From the NCBI GenBank assembly GCA_021234155.1, contig JAJEKV010000002.1, positions 4,785,795-4,849,794 on the forward strand: a stretch of 64,000 nt of DNA. Reading direction: 5' to 3'. Below, in pieces: positions 45,780 through 56,633 of the stretch. Origin of the DNA: Isoetes taiwanensis. Its lineage: Eukaryota > Streptophyta > Lycopodiopsida > Isoetales > Isoetaceae. The notes below the pieces were generated by a model. The model was not told where the DNA came from and searched no databases. It saw only the letters and a program-made list of their open reading frames with translations. The position numbers were made by a program, and so were the translations under genes. Position 1 is the stretch's first letter; every line of letters begins with the position of its first letter.

Positions 45780-46240
45780 TTGCATCGGCTGAAGCTTTGC
45801 ATCGACAATTGCAAGAAGCTTGCTCCAAGGTGGGCTGGACCATTCAGGATAACCAAAAGAGTAGGTAACCAATCCTATAAGTTGGACCTGCCAGCACACT
45901 TGAAGATCCATAGAGTTTTCCATGTAAGTCTCCTAAAGAGGCACACTCCTAATCCAGAGGAAGTATTGGAGACACTAGAGTTACTGGAAATGATGGACGA
46001 TCACCTTGAGATTGTTCCAGAGGTTCTTCTTGATAGATCCTATAAGAAGACAATAAGATCTCAGTTCTCCAATACCTAGTGAAATGGACACACTTACCTG
46101 TGGAAGACGCAACGTGGATACTATAAACAGATCTTGAGAAACAGTACCTACAACTCATGGAGCAATGCAAGGGTCGACTCATCACCAAGGTAGTCAACAC
46201 CAAACGGATAGGTGAGTGGAAGGTAGATTAAGAGGTCATA
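45780..46240 (+). pseudogene. pol: Ty3/gypsy polyprotein C-terminus (integrase tail)
   Basis: Reads KKLAPRWAGPFRITKRVGNQ (GPF motif), SYKLDLPAHLKIHRVFHVSL, LKRHTPNPEEVLET, LLDRSYKKT, and after a frame change YLVKWTHLPVEDATW, a chromodomain-like ending. It is clearly related to the minus-strand copy at 12.5-13.0 kb. The integrase catalytic core is missing and a frameshift lies near 46060, so it is dead. Confidence 0.85.
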
Positions 46241-46854
46241 TAGGAGCATGCATTGATAGGAAAGCACGTCTAGTTTATGCCAACTATGGGGAGGAAGCCA
46301 TCCTCCACGCCAAGGGCGACGAGAGATGTAGGCATTAGACATCATCCTAGGCATTATAGGGCGCTGTCTCCACGGCCACGATGGAAGAAGCATCCTCTTC
46401 CTACGCCGGGAGATTAGTCTTGCATCCATGTAGTTAGATTAATTGTAATTAAATGGGTGGTTTCCTAATAACTATCTTTACAATAAATAAATGTGTACTA
46501 ACGTAGTGTTGGACCAGCAGGCCAATAGAACGATCTAAGCGGCAGGAGGGTCACACCACGAAGACTTGCAACACATTTTTTCATAATGTATTGCAAGGAG
46601 ACGAAACGGACCTTTAAATTATAAAATCTTAAAATGTTTTGTGAATATTAAGTGTGGAAATTATAAAAGTTTTGTGAATATTAAGTGTTAATTTAAGTAA
46701 GAATTGGGAAATTATCTTACTATAACAAGTTATAATAATAAAAGATGTGATCATAATAATTAACTTAAATATTACCTTGAGGTAATTGTTAAAAAATAGC
46801 ATGTATGGAATGAGTTGCAGGGATCACGCAGGTGTCCAAGGTGGGGAGACTCGT

Positions 46855-46889
46855 GATGCTGAGGACAACATCAATTTAAGGTGGGGAGA
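46855..46889 (+). other. GGA-loop stem-loop and polypurine tract
   Basis: GATGCTG-AGGA-CAACATC (46855-46872; one C-A mismatch) is followed after a few bases by AAGGTGGGGAGAT and the right LTR. Compared with the minus-strand gypsy at 11.9 kb, the outermost stem pair has changed on both sides (A-T there, G-C here). Confidence 0.65.
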
Positions 46890-46890
46890 T

Positions 46891-48192
46891 TGTGACGTTC
46901 CAGCATAATATACAGTATAAATATGTATATTATACTGCCATGTCACTCGTACATGTCGCCTTGAAGACATGTACTTGGAAACCGTAAAGGGTTGCACCCC
47001 AGGAGCAACTTTCTATGTTGCACATGTCTATAAACATGTGCATTTAACCCCTTTGCCACATGGCAAAACCCCACATGACTGGTCATGTAAAAGGAACAAA
47101 AGGGAAAACCCTAAACCTTTTCCCTTTTCGCATTCTAGCTTCCAAGAGCCATTCCGGCCAAGCCAAGCTGCTAATTCGCATTGTCAGACGCCGCCAAGCC
47201 GGCTTTGCACAACAGATCTCCAAGATTCGTTGAACAGAAGCATGGACGCATTTCGAGGATCGCCTTGAACAGAAGCATGGACGCATTTCGAGGAGCTAGA
47301 GCAAGCCAAGGTTCAGGTAAACAGCAATTCCGTTATGCTGCAGATGCCGACTTTTAGTTCGGCAATGAGCTGGTTTAGCATGTTAGTTCAGCCTTAGAGG
47401 CCTTATAGATTCTGAGATCACAAGCCCTAACAAAGGAACCTAACCATGTATGTTTAGGTAGATGGATTAGATGTTATTCTATGTTTCAGTTCTACGAATG
47501 ATGATGTTCTATTCTATGCGCACTCCTGTGTATTGAGAAGGGGGGTAGAGACCCTGAAAGCCTCAGTAGTTGATGTATCTAGATAGCCTCATTAATTCCC
47601 AATTAACGCAGCCTGTGCATAAGAGCCCGCCTGGCTGTGAGTGGCGGGACTAGACTGGCAGATAAGAAGGACTTGTCCCATTGTAGATTGATCCCTCTAG
47701 TGTGTAAAGCCTACCAGGGATCTTAGCGGGCTAGGCCTGATGGTTTGCCATTGCGTGTGGGCAAGGGATGGGCTCGATACCTCTGGGGTGATGCGTCACC
47801 TTCCATGGGGTTCAAGTCGTAGATGGGCAGTGGCCCTCTAGCCGCCGGTGATGGGCATGCATGCCTCTGGAGAAAGTGATCTCCTCCTGCCTCATCGAGA
47901 CTGGGAGATGCAACCCAGGAGTAGCCCCCTTGGCTATGCACCCGGCAGGCTATGGTCGAGTCCCAAGACTTATCAGCCTATTCTGCAAAGTATGCACAGG
48001 AGGGACGGATGAACGTCCATGTTCTTATACCAGCCCAATCTATTTGCCATGAATTCTGACTGCATTGACTTCTGGACCCAAGCCTCAGTCGATCCCCATG
48101 AGTCTAACCGTCAGTCGATTCCCCTTGTTACTGATGTTGTTGTTACATATGTTATGTAATGGTGAGCCACCCTTCGAGGTGGATGTATGTCA
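46891..48192 (+). repeat. right gypsy LTR
   Basis: About 1.3 kb, starting TGTGACGTTCC. It contains a 34-bp tandem duplication (CGCCTTGAACAGAAGCATGG plus flank, about 47220-47290) that the left copy lacks. The uninterrupted insertion site of the nested element is at about 47730. Confidence 0.85.
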
Positions 48193-49690
48193 TTTGATGC
48201 TATGTGCTCATGTTTGATGTGCTTCCGCAGCTAGGTAGGTCTCAAGGGAGATGGGATGAATGAAACGTCCATTCTTCCCCATTGGATTCTTGATTGTTAG
48301 CAAGGATCTGATGTTAGGTGGACGGCCTCACAAAACAACCCCAATACTGGGTCCACATGTTATTTTTCAGTGTGTTTTTTGGCGAAAAACAACATCAAAA
48401 GACTATGTGGTGACTTTTGTCCGACTTTGCTAGAAACGATGTGTAGTTTTTTTGTTAAACTTTTCTACATATAGTTTTTTCTTGCAAAAAATCTACACAT
48501 AAAATTTTGTAAAACATTATCTACACATAGGAATTAATATGTTTTCTACATGTTAATTTTAAAAAATAGTTGGTATTTTCAAGTGTTGCTTGTGTGGTTC
48601 TTAATAAAACTTAAAAGGTCTACATGTTGTTTAGCTATTGTTTTCAAGCGTTGTTTTCCTACAAAGTAGACGTGTGGTTATTAATAAAACTTGAAAGATC
48701 TATATGTTGTTTTTAAATGGTGTTTTGCAAAAAAATATATATTAAAATACCACCTAGAGAATTTTGCCCGACTTTGCTAGAAACTATGCGTAGTTTTCTA
48801 GGTTTTTCTATTAATTATATTGTTTCCAAGTGTTAGTTTCCTAAGAAAAGAGATATGTGGTTTAAGAAAAAAAAATATGTTTTTTCAAAAATAGATGATG
48901 TTTTTTAGTATTGTTTTAGTTAAAAAGCACGTGATTTTATACAAATAAATATTTTCAAATGTTGGCTTTTTCAATAAAAGATGTGTCGAAACATTGAAAA
49001 TACGTATTGTTTCTACCATATATTATTGTTAGTTTCTAGGCAAGTGATGATTGAATTTTATTTAAATGCAAATTATTGCTGTTTAACATACTTTATAGCA
49101 ACTACATACGTAGTGCAACTATAAAAGATAATAGATAGTTTATAGAAGAATTTTAACAAGAGAGTTTATCCCAAAGGAGTTTTACAAGCATTGGATTTTT
49201 TTTTTTTTATGTTAAACAGTTGGTTTTTTTTTTTTTATGTTAAATGGTACATTGTGGAAAACTATAACACTTTTCCATTGGGTATTCAACCAGCAAAAGT
49301 TTTGTTTAAAATTGTAAGATAGCACATAACAGGAAAAAATCTTGAAACATTTTAGAGGCCTTCTTTTCTCTCTTCACAAGATCGCAAGTAGTTCAAAAAT
49401 CGGCCTTATCAGTTTGAAAAGTAGAAAATTAAGACTGTGCAAGTGGTATTTCATTTCTTGCACTATCTCACCTGTTTAAAAAATAAAAACCCTGTTTTGC
49501 AGCACACAATCACACAGGGAATCACACAGGGAAGAAGGACGAATCTGTTGGCAGGAATCTGGAGAGGCAACCCCTATTCTTCAGCAGAAAAACCAACTGA
49601 TCCACATCCCCTGTTCTTCAGCTCTGTTGCAGAAATAATGGAAAATAAACTTCGAAAAGAAGTAAGATAGAGATCTTACCTTTCGAAACA
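48193..49690. other. AT-rich non-coding stretch
   Basis: No gene. A diverged tandem pair (about 48580-48645 and 48650-48720, with GTGGTT...TTAATAAAACTT and TCTA.ATGTTGTTT) and a repeated CCGACTTTGCTAGAAAC (48421, 48769) are present. Confidence 0.5.
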
Positions 49691-49694
49691 CAAG

Positions 49695-49836
49695 TCTATG
49701 GCAAATTTCAGAGACGAGTCTTTTGCGAACCTGTATCTATAGCGAAGACGCAAATTTTGAGACCAGCGTCTATGGCAAATTTCAGAGATAAGTCTTTTGT
49801 GAACCTCTATCTATAGCGAAGAAGCAGATTTTGTGT
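49695..49836 (+). repeat. 74-bp tandem duplication before the Helitron fragment
   Basis: Two units start at 49695 and 49769 with TCTATGGCAAATTTCAGAGA and CTATCTATAGCGAAGA. The second ends where Helitron coding sequence becomes recognisable. Confidence 0.85.
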
Positions 49837-49843
49837 TGTCCAA

Positions 49844-50700
49844 GTAAGAGATGCGCTTGCACTCGCAAGGGTCAAAGGCAAACTGAGCTTCTTCATAACT
49901 ATCACAACAAATCCGACATGGCCCGAGATAAAATATAAAATGCATCCTGGCCAAAATGTGTCTGACAAGCCTATGATCGTTGTTCGAGCATGCGATGAAG
50001 GAGTCCAATGTACAAAGAGAATTATTCGAAAGTATCTTGGTCCCCTATCATACCTAATGCACGTTATCGCAAACGTGGATTACCTCATGGACACATCGTC
50101 ATAAAAACAGAGCATGAGATTTCGATAGACATGATTGATAATCTAATCTCTGCAGAGTTACCAGAAGAGCCCACACTGAGAGCACAAGTCGAAAAGTACA
50201 TGATCCATAGACACACAAAACGTTGCCTCAAAGAAAATAATACATGCTGCTATAAATACCCAAAACCATTGAACCCAATAACATACATTGATGAAAAGGG
50301 GTATGTACAGTACAGGCGACGAACGGAAGCAGATGTGAATGTTGTTCCATACATTCCATTCCTATTGAGAGAAATGGATTGCTATGTTTACGTGGACGTT
50401 GCATCAATTGTACATATATTTGCATACCTTTACGGCTACATATACAAAGGCTTCGATATGACTCGCTTCTACGTTGACCCTGCAAAACAAATATCGACCA
50501 TAAACATTCCAAACCAATCTACCACAGCAAACAACAGTGACCAAAATCACACCAAGAATGAAATCCAGGACTATATCTCCGCACGATATCTATCATCCAT
50601 GGAGGCCACATGGAGAATCATGTCCTATCACATGACAGAAAAGCATCCCTCCGTTAAATGTCTTCCTTTGCATTTGGAAGGACACAACAGGCATTTGACT
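49844..50700 (+). pseudogene. Helitron Rep (HUH endonuclease) domain, frameshifted
   Basis: The frame from 49844 reads RDALALARVKGKLSFFITIT and NPTWPEI, the start of the Helitron-like N domain. A shift near 50055 leads to the main frame 50008-50718, with RGLPHGHIVIK (the HxH of the HUH metal site), DNLISAELPEEP, KYMIHRH, YKYPKP, YRRR, VVPYIPFLLREMDCYVYVDV and YLYGYIYKGFD (the tyrosine region). It ends in Helitron-type sequence (YHMTEKHPSVKCLPLHLEGH). Rep nicks DNA for rolling-circle transposition. The N-terminal zinc region and the helicase are missing here. Confidence 0.88.
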
Positions 50701-51666
50701 CAATCTTCTCACAATTAGCAACTTTAATGGTTGCTGTACTGAACACTTTTCTCGCAATATGGCCTGAAATCTGTGAAAACAAATTGGCCAGGGTTAACTT
50801 CTTTAGAAAGGAAAAGATCAAAGCCTCCTGAATGATAAACTCGGTGTATGATCTAACGTGTACTCTACCTGCAAAGATCACCGAGGTTTTTGTGGCGGAT
50901 ATTACAAGATGTTATGAGAACATCCCCATTGAGGGGGAGGATGGTATCTGCTCAATTTTGGCACTTGTTGCTGGGATGGTATGGAAGCACCAAAAGGCAA
51001 AAAACAGAAATTATAAGATATGGTTATAAGATTAAGAACAATGATGATGTTTGTCTAGAATGGAAAGTGGATACGCCAGCAAGTAAAAGGTGGATCTGCA
51101 TTGATGAACCTGATTTTATAAGAATGAACACTTGGCTTTTAAAGAATTGTTATCTACAGATGGGGGACAGGATCTGGCAACAGACCAAAGGTATTCCGAT
51201 GGGTTTTTCCTCAAGCCCAGCATGGTGCAATATGTACCTTGCGTGGTTTGAGCTAGCATTCATCCTTCGTTTGGTAAGTAATGGAGAACTAGAAACAGCA
51301 GCATCCTTCTGCAATACCTTTAGATACATTGATGATATTACAAGTATAAACAACAGACACATCAGAGGTTTCTTGGGACTGGACGAACATGTGGTAGCAC
51401 CACAATCCATTTACAACCTCAAATATCTAACCATTCAAGATGAAACAGTCTAGTGGCGGTTGCAGCAGGGGAGCATAGGAAGAATGATCAACTTCCTCAA
51501 CATATGCATTGAGGTAACAGATCCAACCAATGGCATTTATGACACTTACAAATATGATAAAAGGGAAAAGTTGCCCTTCAAAGCATCCAAATTTGGCCAT
51601 GCTAATGGCTGCAGAACAGAAGAACAGAATGAGGCGAGATCGGGAAGCCTAGTAATGCCAAAATAA
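50690..51666 (+). pseudogene. reverse transcriptase with IDD motif, fused after Helitron Rep
   Basis: Several frames follow one another. EVFVADITRCYENIPIEGED (about 50883-50942) is the motif A region. After a shift, KRWICIDEPDF, WQQTKGIPMGFSSSPAWCNM (motif B) and FCNTFRYIDDITSINN (motif C, IDD instead of YxDD) are in frame 50890-51453. A further piece has INFLNICIEVTDPTNGIYDT and YDKREKLPFKASKFGH. The GIPMGxxxxP...RYIDD...YDKR pattern belongs to an RT type common in invertebrate and algal genomes. I suspect a Penelope-like affiliation but cannot establish it. Frameshifts and two stops mark it as dead. Confidence 0.65.
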
Positions 51667-52670
51667 ATCTACATTTGGTCATGGTTCAAACATTGACCAA
51701 AATAAATCCGTTGTACAGAGGAATACAGAGGAAACACTCTAATGAAAAAATCCCAAGTTGAGAAGAATGGCGAGCCACAGAAATCACGATCTTTGCCGGG
51801 TCCATTTCTAACACCGATATTTCGTTGAATCTAGTCGTGCCATTGCAAATCCAAATAAAAATAAGCGATTAGAAACCGCTTCGCTTAAACTACGCCATAG
51901 GCATGGTTTATGATGCGCTTTTGCAATGCAAACCCTTTTGTAGAGCTTTAGCCTGTTCAAAATAGAAATAGGGTCGACTATTTCTCACGGAGGGTTCAAT
52001 CCGCAGTACGCCGCGTGGCGGTCGCCTACAGCCGGAATGGAAGTAGGGTCTTCCCATTCCGCATGACCGGCTGCTCAAGTTTTCTCTTTAGGGTTTTGTT
52101 TTAGGGTAAGCGCGCGCCGCCCGATTACGTGTTACGGACACTACCTTGCATGCGGTTACGTGCTTTCTGCGGCGAGCTCTGTCGGCCGGCGTTAGCTCAA
52201 AAACCGATCTTTGATGATCGCAAACTAATGCCATGATTAGTTTTTCTTTGTGCTCTGCGACGAGCTCTGCGACGATAGCTCTTTCTCTGTTGACCGGCGT
52301 TAGTTTTTTCTTGGCCTTGCATGCGACGAGCTTCATCTCTCTTAAAGAGCCTTGTAATGCAGGTCATCAGCAAATGCGGCAAGGTAGTTCAAGCTCTGTA
52401 ACCAGGTACTTCTTCGCAGGGTCTTCTTGATTTTTTGCTCTTTTTCTTGAACTGAGGGTTTTTCTTTGCAGATACCTGTTGGACACAGATCATTTCTTCG
52501 CAGATAGTAGAAGAAGGTCTTGTTTCTTGTTTTTTCCACAGATAGCAGATCGCCGGATCTGCAAATGTTTTCTTCGCAAATGCTTTCTTCGCCGGATCTT
52601 TGAAAGAACAGCAAGAAGTCTGCAAAACCCCTTAAATATGTCGGATCTGCACAGCTGCCTCCCCTATTTC
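51667..52670. other. non-coding stretch with small inverted repeat
   Basis: No gene. CGGAATGG/CCATTCCG form a short hairpin at about 52034-52061. The words GGAATGG and its complement return in the large hairpin at 52.7 kb. CGACGAGCTCTGCGACGA-type repeats occur near 52257-52278. Confidence 0.45.
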
Positions 52671-52803
52671 TATTTTGTAGGGGAATGGAGGTTGGTCCTC
52701 CATTCCCGGTTTTGCAGGTGACCCGCTCCCGGCTAACGCCGGTCGCGGGACCCCACCTGCAAACCCGGGAATGGAGTCCCAACCTCCATTCCCCTATACA
52801 ATA
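52671..52803. repeat. 133-bp multi-part palindrome
   Basis: The outer arms 52671-52695 and 52779-52803 pair at all but a couple of positions (GGGGAATGGAGGTTGG core). The next arms pair TCCTCCATTCCCGG..GCAGGTG with CACCTGC..CCGGGAATGGAG, and the centre contains CCGGC-TAAC-GCCGG inside CCCG/CGGG. The whole folds as a nearly continuous GC-rich hairpin. No flanking duplication was recognised. Confidence 0.85.
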
Positions 52804-53500
52804 CAGAACGAGGTTTTAATTCGATTTTGAGGATTACGAAGCAGGAATTTGATGTAGAAATGAGCGATTCTTGGGCGCTTTCGAACACTATAGGATTGAG
52901 CAGACCCGTGATGTGATTAGAAACACAGAGTCCAAATCTGGCACAAAAGAACAAAAATCAGCAGAAAATCATGAATCAACAACAGCGGCAATGCCACTTT
53001 TGGATCGGATAGAGGAAAAACCAAGGTAGAGTTATAAATCCAACGGCATCAATCCGGCAGATTCAAGTTTTGGAGCGTTCGATGCGGAAAACGACATTAA
53101 AAAATCAGGACAAAGGCTTTAAGACAGGGGGTCCCTTTTTCTGACCTGCCGGATTGAATAGAGTTTGCAAAATCCTGGTTGTTTTTTTGATGGTCACGAA
53201 ATGGGCCCCAAAAGCTTTACAAAATTCATATCCTCGAAACAAGAATCAATCAATGTCTGATGCAGGTTCGGCAGAAGAGTAGGCTTACCGTTTTGCTCTA
53301 AAGAGGTGAAAAATATGATTGATAATGGATACAATACCATTTTAAGGATCAGAAGGACAATGAAGTTGGGACTGGTCTGGGTCTCAGATCATTCTTATAA
53401 TCCTTAAGTGCAGCAGGCAATCATTTTTTTCAACCGGCCCTTTCCGCCAACAATGACTCTTACCACAGCATAGGTTCGATGTTTTTTTCTAGGCCTTCAA
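52804..53500. other. non-coding stretch
   Basis: No gene or repeat recognised. Confidence 0.45.
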
Positions 53501-53501
53501 T

Positions 53502-53900
53502 GGAAACCTCCCCAATGGTTTTTTTCTAAGCCCCATCAATGGAAACCTCCCCACTTTCAGTGGAAACCTCCCCCAAACCTCCCCACCTTTCCCTGGAAAC
53601 CTCCCCAACTTTCCAGGCAAACCTGGGGAGGTTTCCATTTTGGAAAATAGGGGAGATTTCCAAGAAACCTCCCCACCTTTCCCTGGAAACCTCCCCAACT
53701 TTCCTGGAAAACCAGGGGAGGTTTTCATATACGAAAACGGGGGAGGTTTCCATGGAAAATTGGGGAGGTTTCCCACAACCTCGGTAGTTGTGTAAACATG
53801 CCCGTATTAATTACACCCGCCTTTATTAATTACGGGCTTTTATTTTTTTAAATATTTTAATGAAAACCTCCCCAATTTTTCGAGGAAACTAGGGGTGTTT
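53502..53900. repeat. TGGAAACC foldback array, subtype B
   Basis: Forward cores GGAAACCTCCCC start at 53502, 53541, 53562, 53595, 53664 (one base short) and 53685. Reverse cores GGGGAGGTTTCC, with slight variants, start at 53625, 53650, 53715, 53740 and 53762. Two forward-reverse palindromes are therefore nested side by side. A further forward copy is near 53862. It shares the prefix TGGAAACC with subtype A but has CTCCCC instead of CCTTCC. GCCCGTATTAATTA / TAATTACGGGC forms a hairpin at about 53800-53838. Overlapping open frames on both strands are artefacts of the repeats. Confidence 0.85.
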
Positions 53901-55020
53901 ATAGTATTTCGGCAGAGATCGAAATTGAAGCCCTCTGAAATTGAAGCGGCTAGCCAAAAAAAGCAAGTTGCTGAGATCGGATTGAAGAGCAGAGCTTCTG
54001 AGTCCCTAAAACTGGCCAACATCCCTCTTTTATAGTCTAATACTTAGAATTTAGGGATTCAAGCTTCAGTATGTTTGATTATGGCATATGGGGCACTATG
54101 AAGAGAGATGGATGGATAACACGACCTCAATAACCTTACCTTTTGGACTATGACAAAAGAATGTAAATTAAAGTAGTACTAAAATCAGATAAGTATGAAG
54201 AAAACTCTTCTAATAACATGTTACGAAGCATCTCTGAATTTGCAGTCTACATCATTTCGACCTAGAATACAGGTCTGTGAACTAAGAAAGCACCCGGCTT
54301 CCCAAAACTGCACGATCTGTATTCATGCTGCATTAGATAGGATATGTGGTCCTCATCAGAACTGCAAATGCAAAAAGCCCTAACAGGGTTTTACTCCCGA
54401 TTCATAGGCCTGCGATCTAATACAAGTGCTCCACCATTTCTACTGCCATAAATCGGCAGTACAAGCAAGATTGAATAACTAGAAGTTTCTATTTATGCTC
54501 AGAACTCGTTTTACAAATCAAGGGTAGGAATGGAGCTCTGTTTTCCATAGCCGTAGGCAGCAAATACAATCGCCCATAGGGTCTGGTCATGAACCTGTTG
54601 GCAGGGATTCTTCCCTGTCAATCATAAAAAACGGAAGGGTAATGGCCAAAATTTCATACCAAATCACGGCCTTCCTTGTCTTACCTTCCGTTAACAGGCC
54701 TCAATCCTGCTTTTATTGATCCGTTGCTTCAAATTTCCTGCAGCAAATCGTGCCTCAACTCCGCGCTTCAAAATCGCCTCAATTCCTGCTTCAAATTCGC
54801 ACCTTCTGCTTCAAAATCACTCCCTTCTGGCTGAATTCGAAAGCTAATCGCCAATTGCCTCAAGGATGCCGCTCCAGGAAATGAATAGAACTGGAAAGGC
54901 AGCATCCAAAAATAGAATCTACTACACAAAAGAAGGAATTAAATCAAGCAGTGCACATTAAATCTGGGTTAATTATGAATGGAGGCTGTTCGTAGATCAA
55001 AAAAGTATTTATTTTTAATA
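53901..55020. other. non-coding stretch between two foldback arrays
   Basis: No convincing gene. CTTCAAAATCGCC / CTTCAAATTCGCACC-type repeats occur near 54765-54815. Confidence 0.45.
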
Positions 55021-55026
55021 TTCTAT

Positions 55027-55119
55027 GGAAACCTCCACAAGTTAGCAAGACTGGAAACCTCCCCAGGCTTGGCTGAAAGCTGGGGAGGTTTCCATGAGAA
55101 GAAAATTGGGGAGGTTTCC
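55027..55119. repeat. TGGAAACC foldback array, subtype B, short form
   Basis: Forward cores at 55027 (GGAAACCTCCAC) and 55053 (GGAAACCTCCCC), both 26 bp apart; reverse cores GGGGAGGTTTCC at 55082 and 55108, also 26 bp apart. It is a two-plus-two unit mirroring the subtype A unit at 7.5 kb. Confidence 0.85.
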
Positions 55120-55247
55120 ATCCTTGGGACCCTAACCTTGGCATAAGATCCGCAGCAACAGGATGGATTAGCCCAAGATTGAGCTTTCTTTTTTTCTTTT
55201 TTTCTTTTTTTACCTATCCCCCTTGGTTCAAAGATATTTGTTTTTGG

Positions 55248-55375
55248 GTTGCCCCTAGGGGGAAAACCCTTGTTTATGTGGGCTTTTGGCATATCCTAAG
55301 TATATGCTAGAATATCCCTAGGATATGCTGGTGACTGCTCCAAACCTTCTACTTCCTATAAACTGGAGGTCACCT
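55248..55375 (+). repeat. dispersed repeat 'C', copy 1
   Basis: Starts GTTGCCCCTAGGGGG and runs through GGCATATCCTAAGTATATGC to GATATGCTGGTGACTGCTCC and TATAAACTGGAGGTCACC. A related copy is at 58522-58650 in the same orientation. Inside, GCATATCCTA and TAGGATATGC are complementary. Between the two copies lie fragments of two host genes and a SINE. Confidence 0.75.
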
Positions 55376-55520
55376 GGTAAAAACTCGACGTCTCATTTCT
55401 TTTCTTGAAGCCGATTTCTTCCTTTTGCTGTGCTCAAGGTCGCTCTGTGGAGATCGGCAGCAGAACCAGTTGAATCGCACAGGTAATGTTATTCTTCGTA
55501 GCTGCCTGTTTTAGGTTGAA

Positions 55521-55790
55521 ATGATGTTAGGAATTATTTTCCAGGTAATCGGCAATGGAGCCCAGAGCGTTGTCCTCCGTAATGGGTTAGATTCATACTC
55601 CACCTTAAATGACAATCTTATCCGCCTCTTTGATTCCTATGGATGTTTACTTGAGGCCAATCAAGGTTTTAACGGAATGGCAAAACCAAGCATATATACA
55701 TGGAATGTTATCATTTGTGCAAACAGCAAGCTTGGACAATGTGACAGTTGATTTGTACACCAAAATGCAGTTCTCAACTTACCGGCAAGG
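55521..55790 (+). pseudogene. PPR protein fragment
   Basis: The frame 55521-55751 contains NDNLIRLFDSYGCLLEANQG, FNGMAKPSIYTWNVII and CANSKLGQ. After a +1 shift it continues as VDLYTKMQ. This is one and a half pentatricopeptide repeats of the plant (P-L-S style) kind, which bind organellar RNA. The rest of such a protein, normally many repeats, is absent. The frame change at about 55740 makes it non-functional. Confidence 0.7.
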
Positions 55791-56633
55791 ATGTATGAAC
55801 CAATGCTTCTTATGGACGTGTTTTTCCTCATTCAGAAGGCTCAAGTATTCGAGTTTCAAACCATATTTAAAATCTTCATCAGCTATTATTCAATTGATCA
55901 GTTTGACTTATTTTATCAATGCCAAATTATTGTTTGAAAGCTGTCAGCATGAACACAACTCTGATATGCCTTTTTCTTGCGCGGGCACTACGGCATCAAC
56001 TTAGTATAGCTAAATATTTACCCGAGCATACAGGTCAAGTGATTAACATCGGGAAGTAGCTTCAGATTTTAGATGCATTTTAAGGTTTTGGAGTGTTACT
56101 TTTGTAACCTAATTTGATTGCAATGGCTCACCTTCACAACATTGCAATCCTGCTTTCTTGTTCGTCTTTGTCATATTGCTCCTATACGCACGTTCTTTTT
56201 TGAATATATAGCTTAAATCCAGGAAAATGTTGGCCATATCATCTCTAGTTGTTTCATTGTGTGTATCTGGAGTAATAAATCTTACAGTGAGGTTAAAATG
56301 AGCTCGCATAAGGAGGTTGGGTAAGAGTTAATATTTGAAAGGGCACTGGTTAATCTATATATAGCAGCAGGGTTCTTATTGTGGCTGCAGGTTTGTTTGA
56401 ATCATCATTGGTAAATTTTGTTCTGCGATGCATTCAAGACTGGTTGTTTACTTGCTTCGCAGCCTGTTTCGGATTTTCAAGTGTATATCTCAAAGCTTGC
56501 AGTGGGTCTTTCTCTCATCCTAGACAACTGAAGCTTGGCTCTTATGTTGACTTATGCAAAAAGTGCTTTTAGTATTAGTCTTGTCAATGTGTAGTTCATT
56601 ATAGGTCTTCTGTTAACATCAGTGCTTTATTTT
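55791..56633. other. non-coding stretch
   Basis: No gene recognised between the PPR fragment and the RS-domain fragment. Confidence 0.4.

Larger units (their letters stand above)
36804..48192 (+). mobile_element. old Ty3/gypsy element with a nested insertion
   Basis: The left LTR starts TGTGACATTCC at 36804 and the right LTR TGTGACGTTCC at 46891. They are homologous, with the left one split at 37527/43381 by another element. A purine tract (GGTGGGGAG) lies just before the right LTR and a Pol C-terminus is on the plus strand at 45.78 kb, so the element reads left to right. No primer site follows the left LTR, most pol is gone, and no flanking duplication was found, so it is old and rearranged. 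Confidence 0.75.

Noticed and set aside
53489..53787. Three overlapping open frames on both strands with repeated GxFPGKxG/METSP-like peptides
   Set aside because: They follow the foldback repeat units; frames open on both strands at once are expected from periodic sequence without stops.
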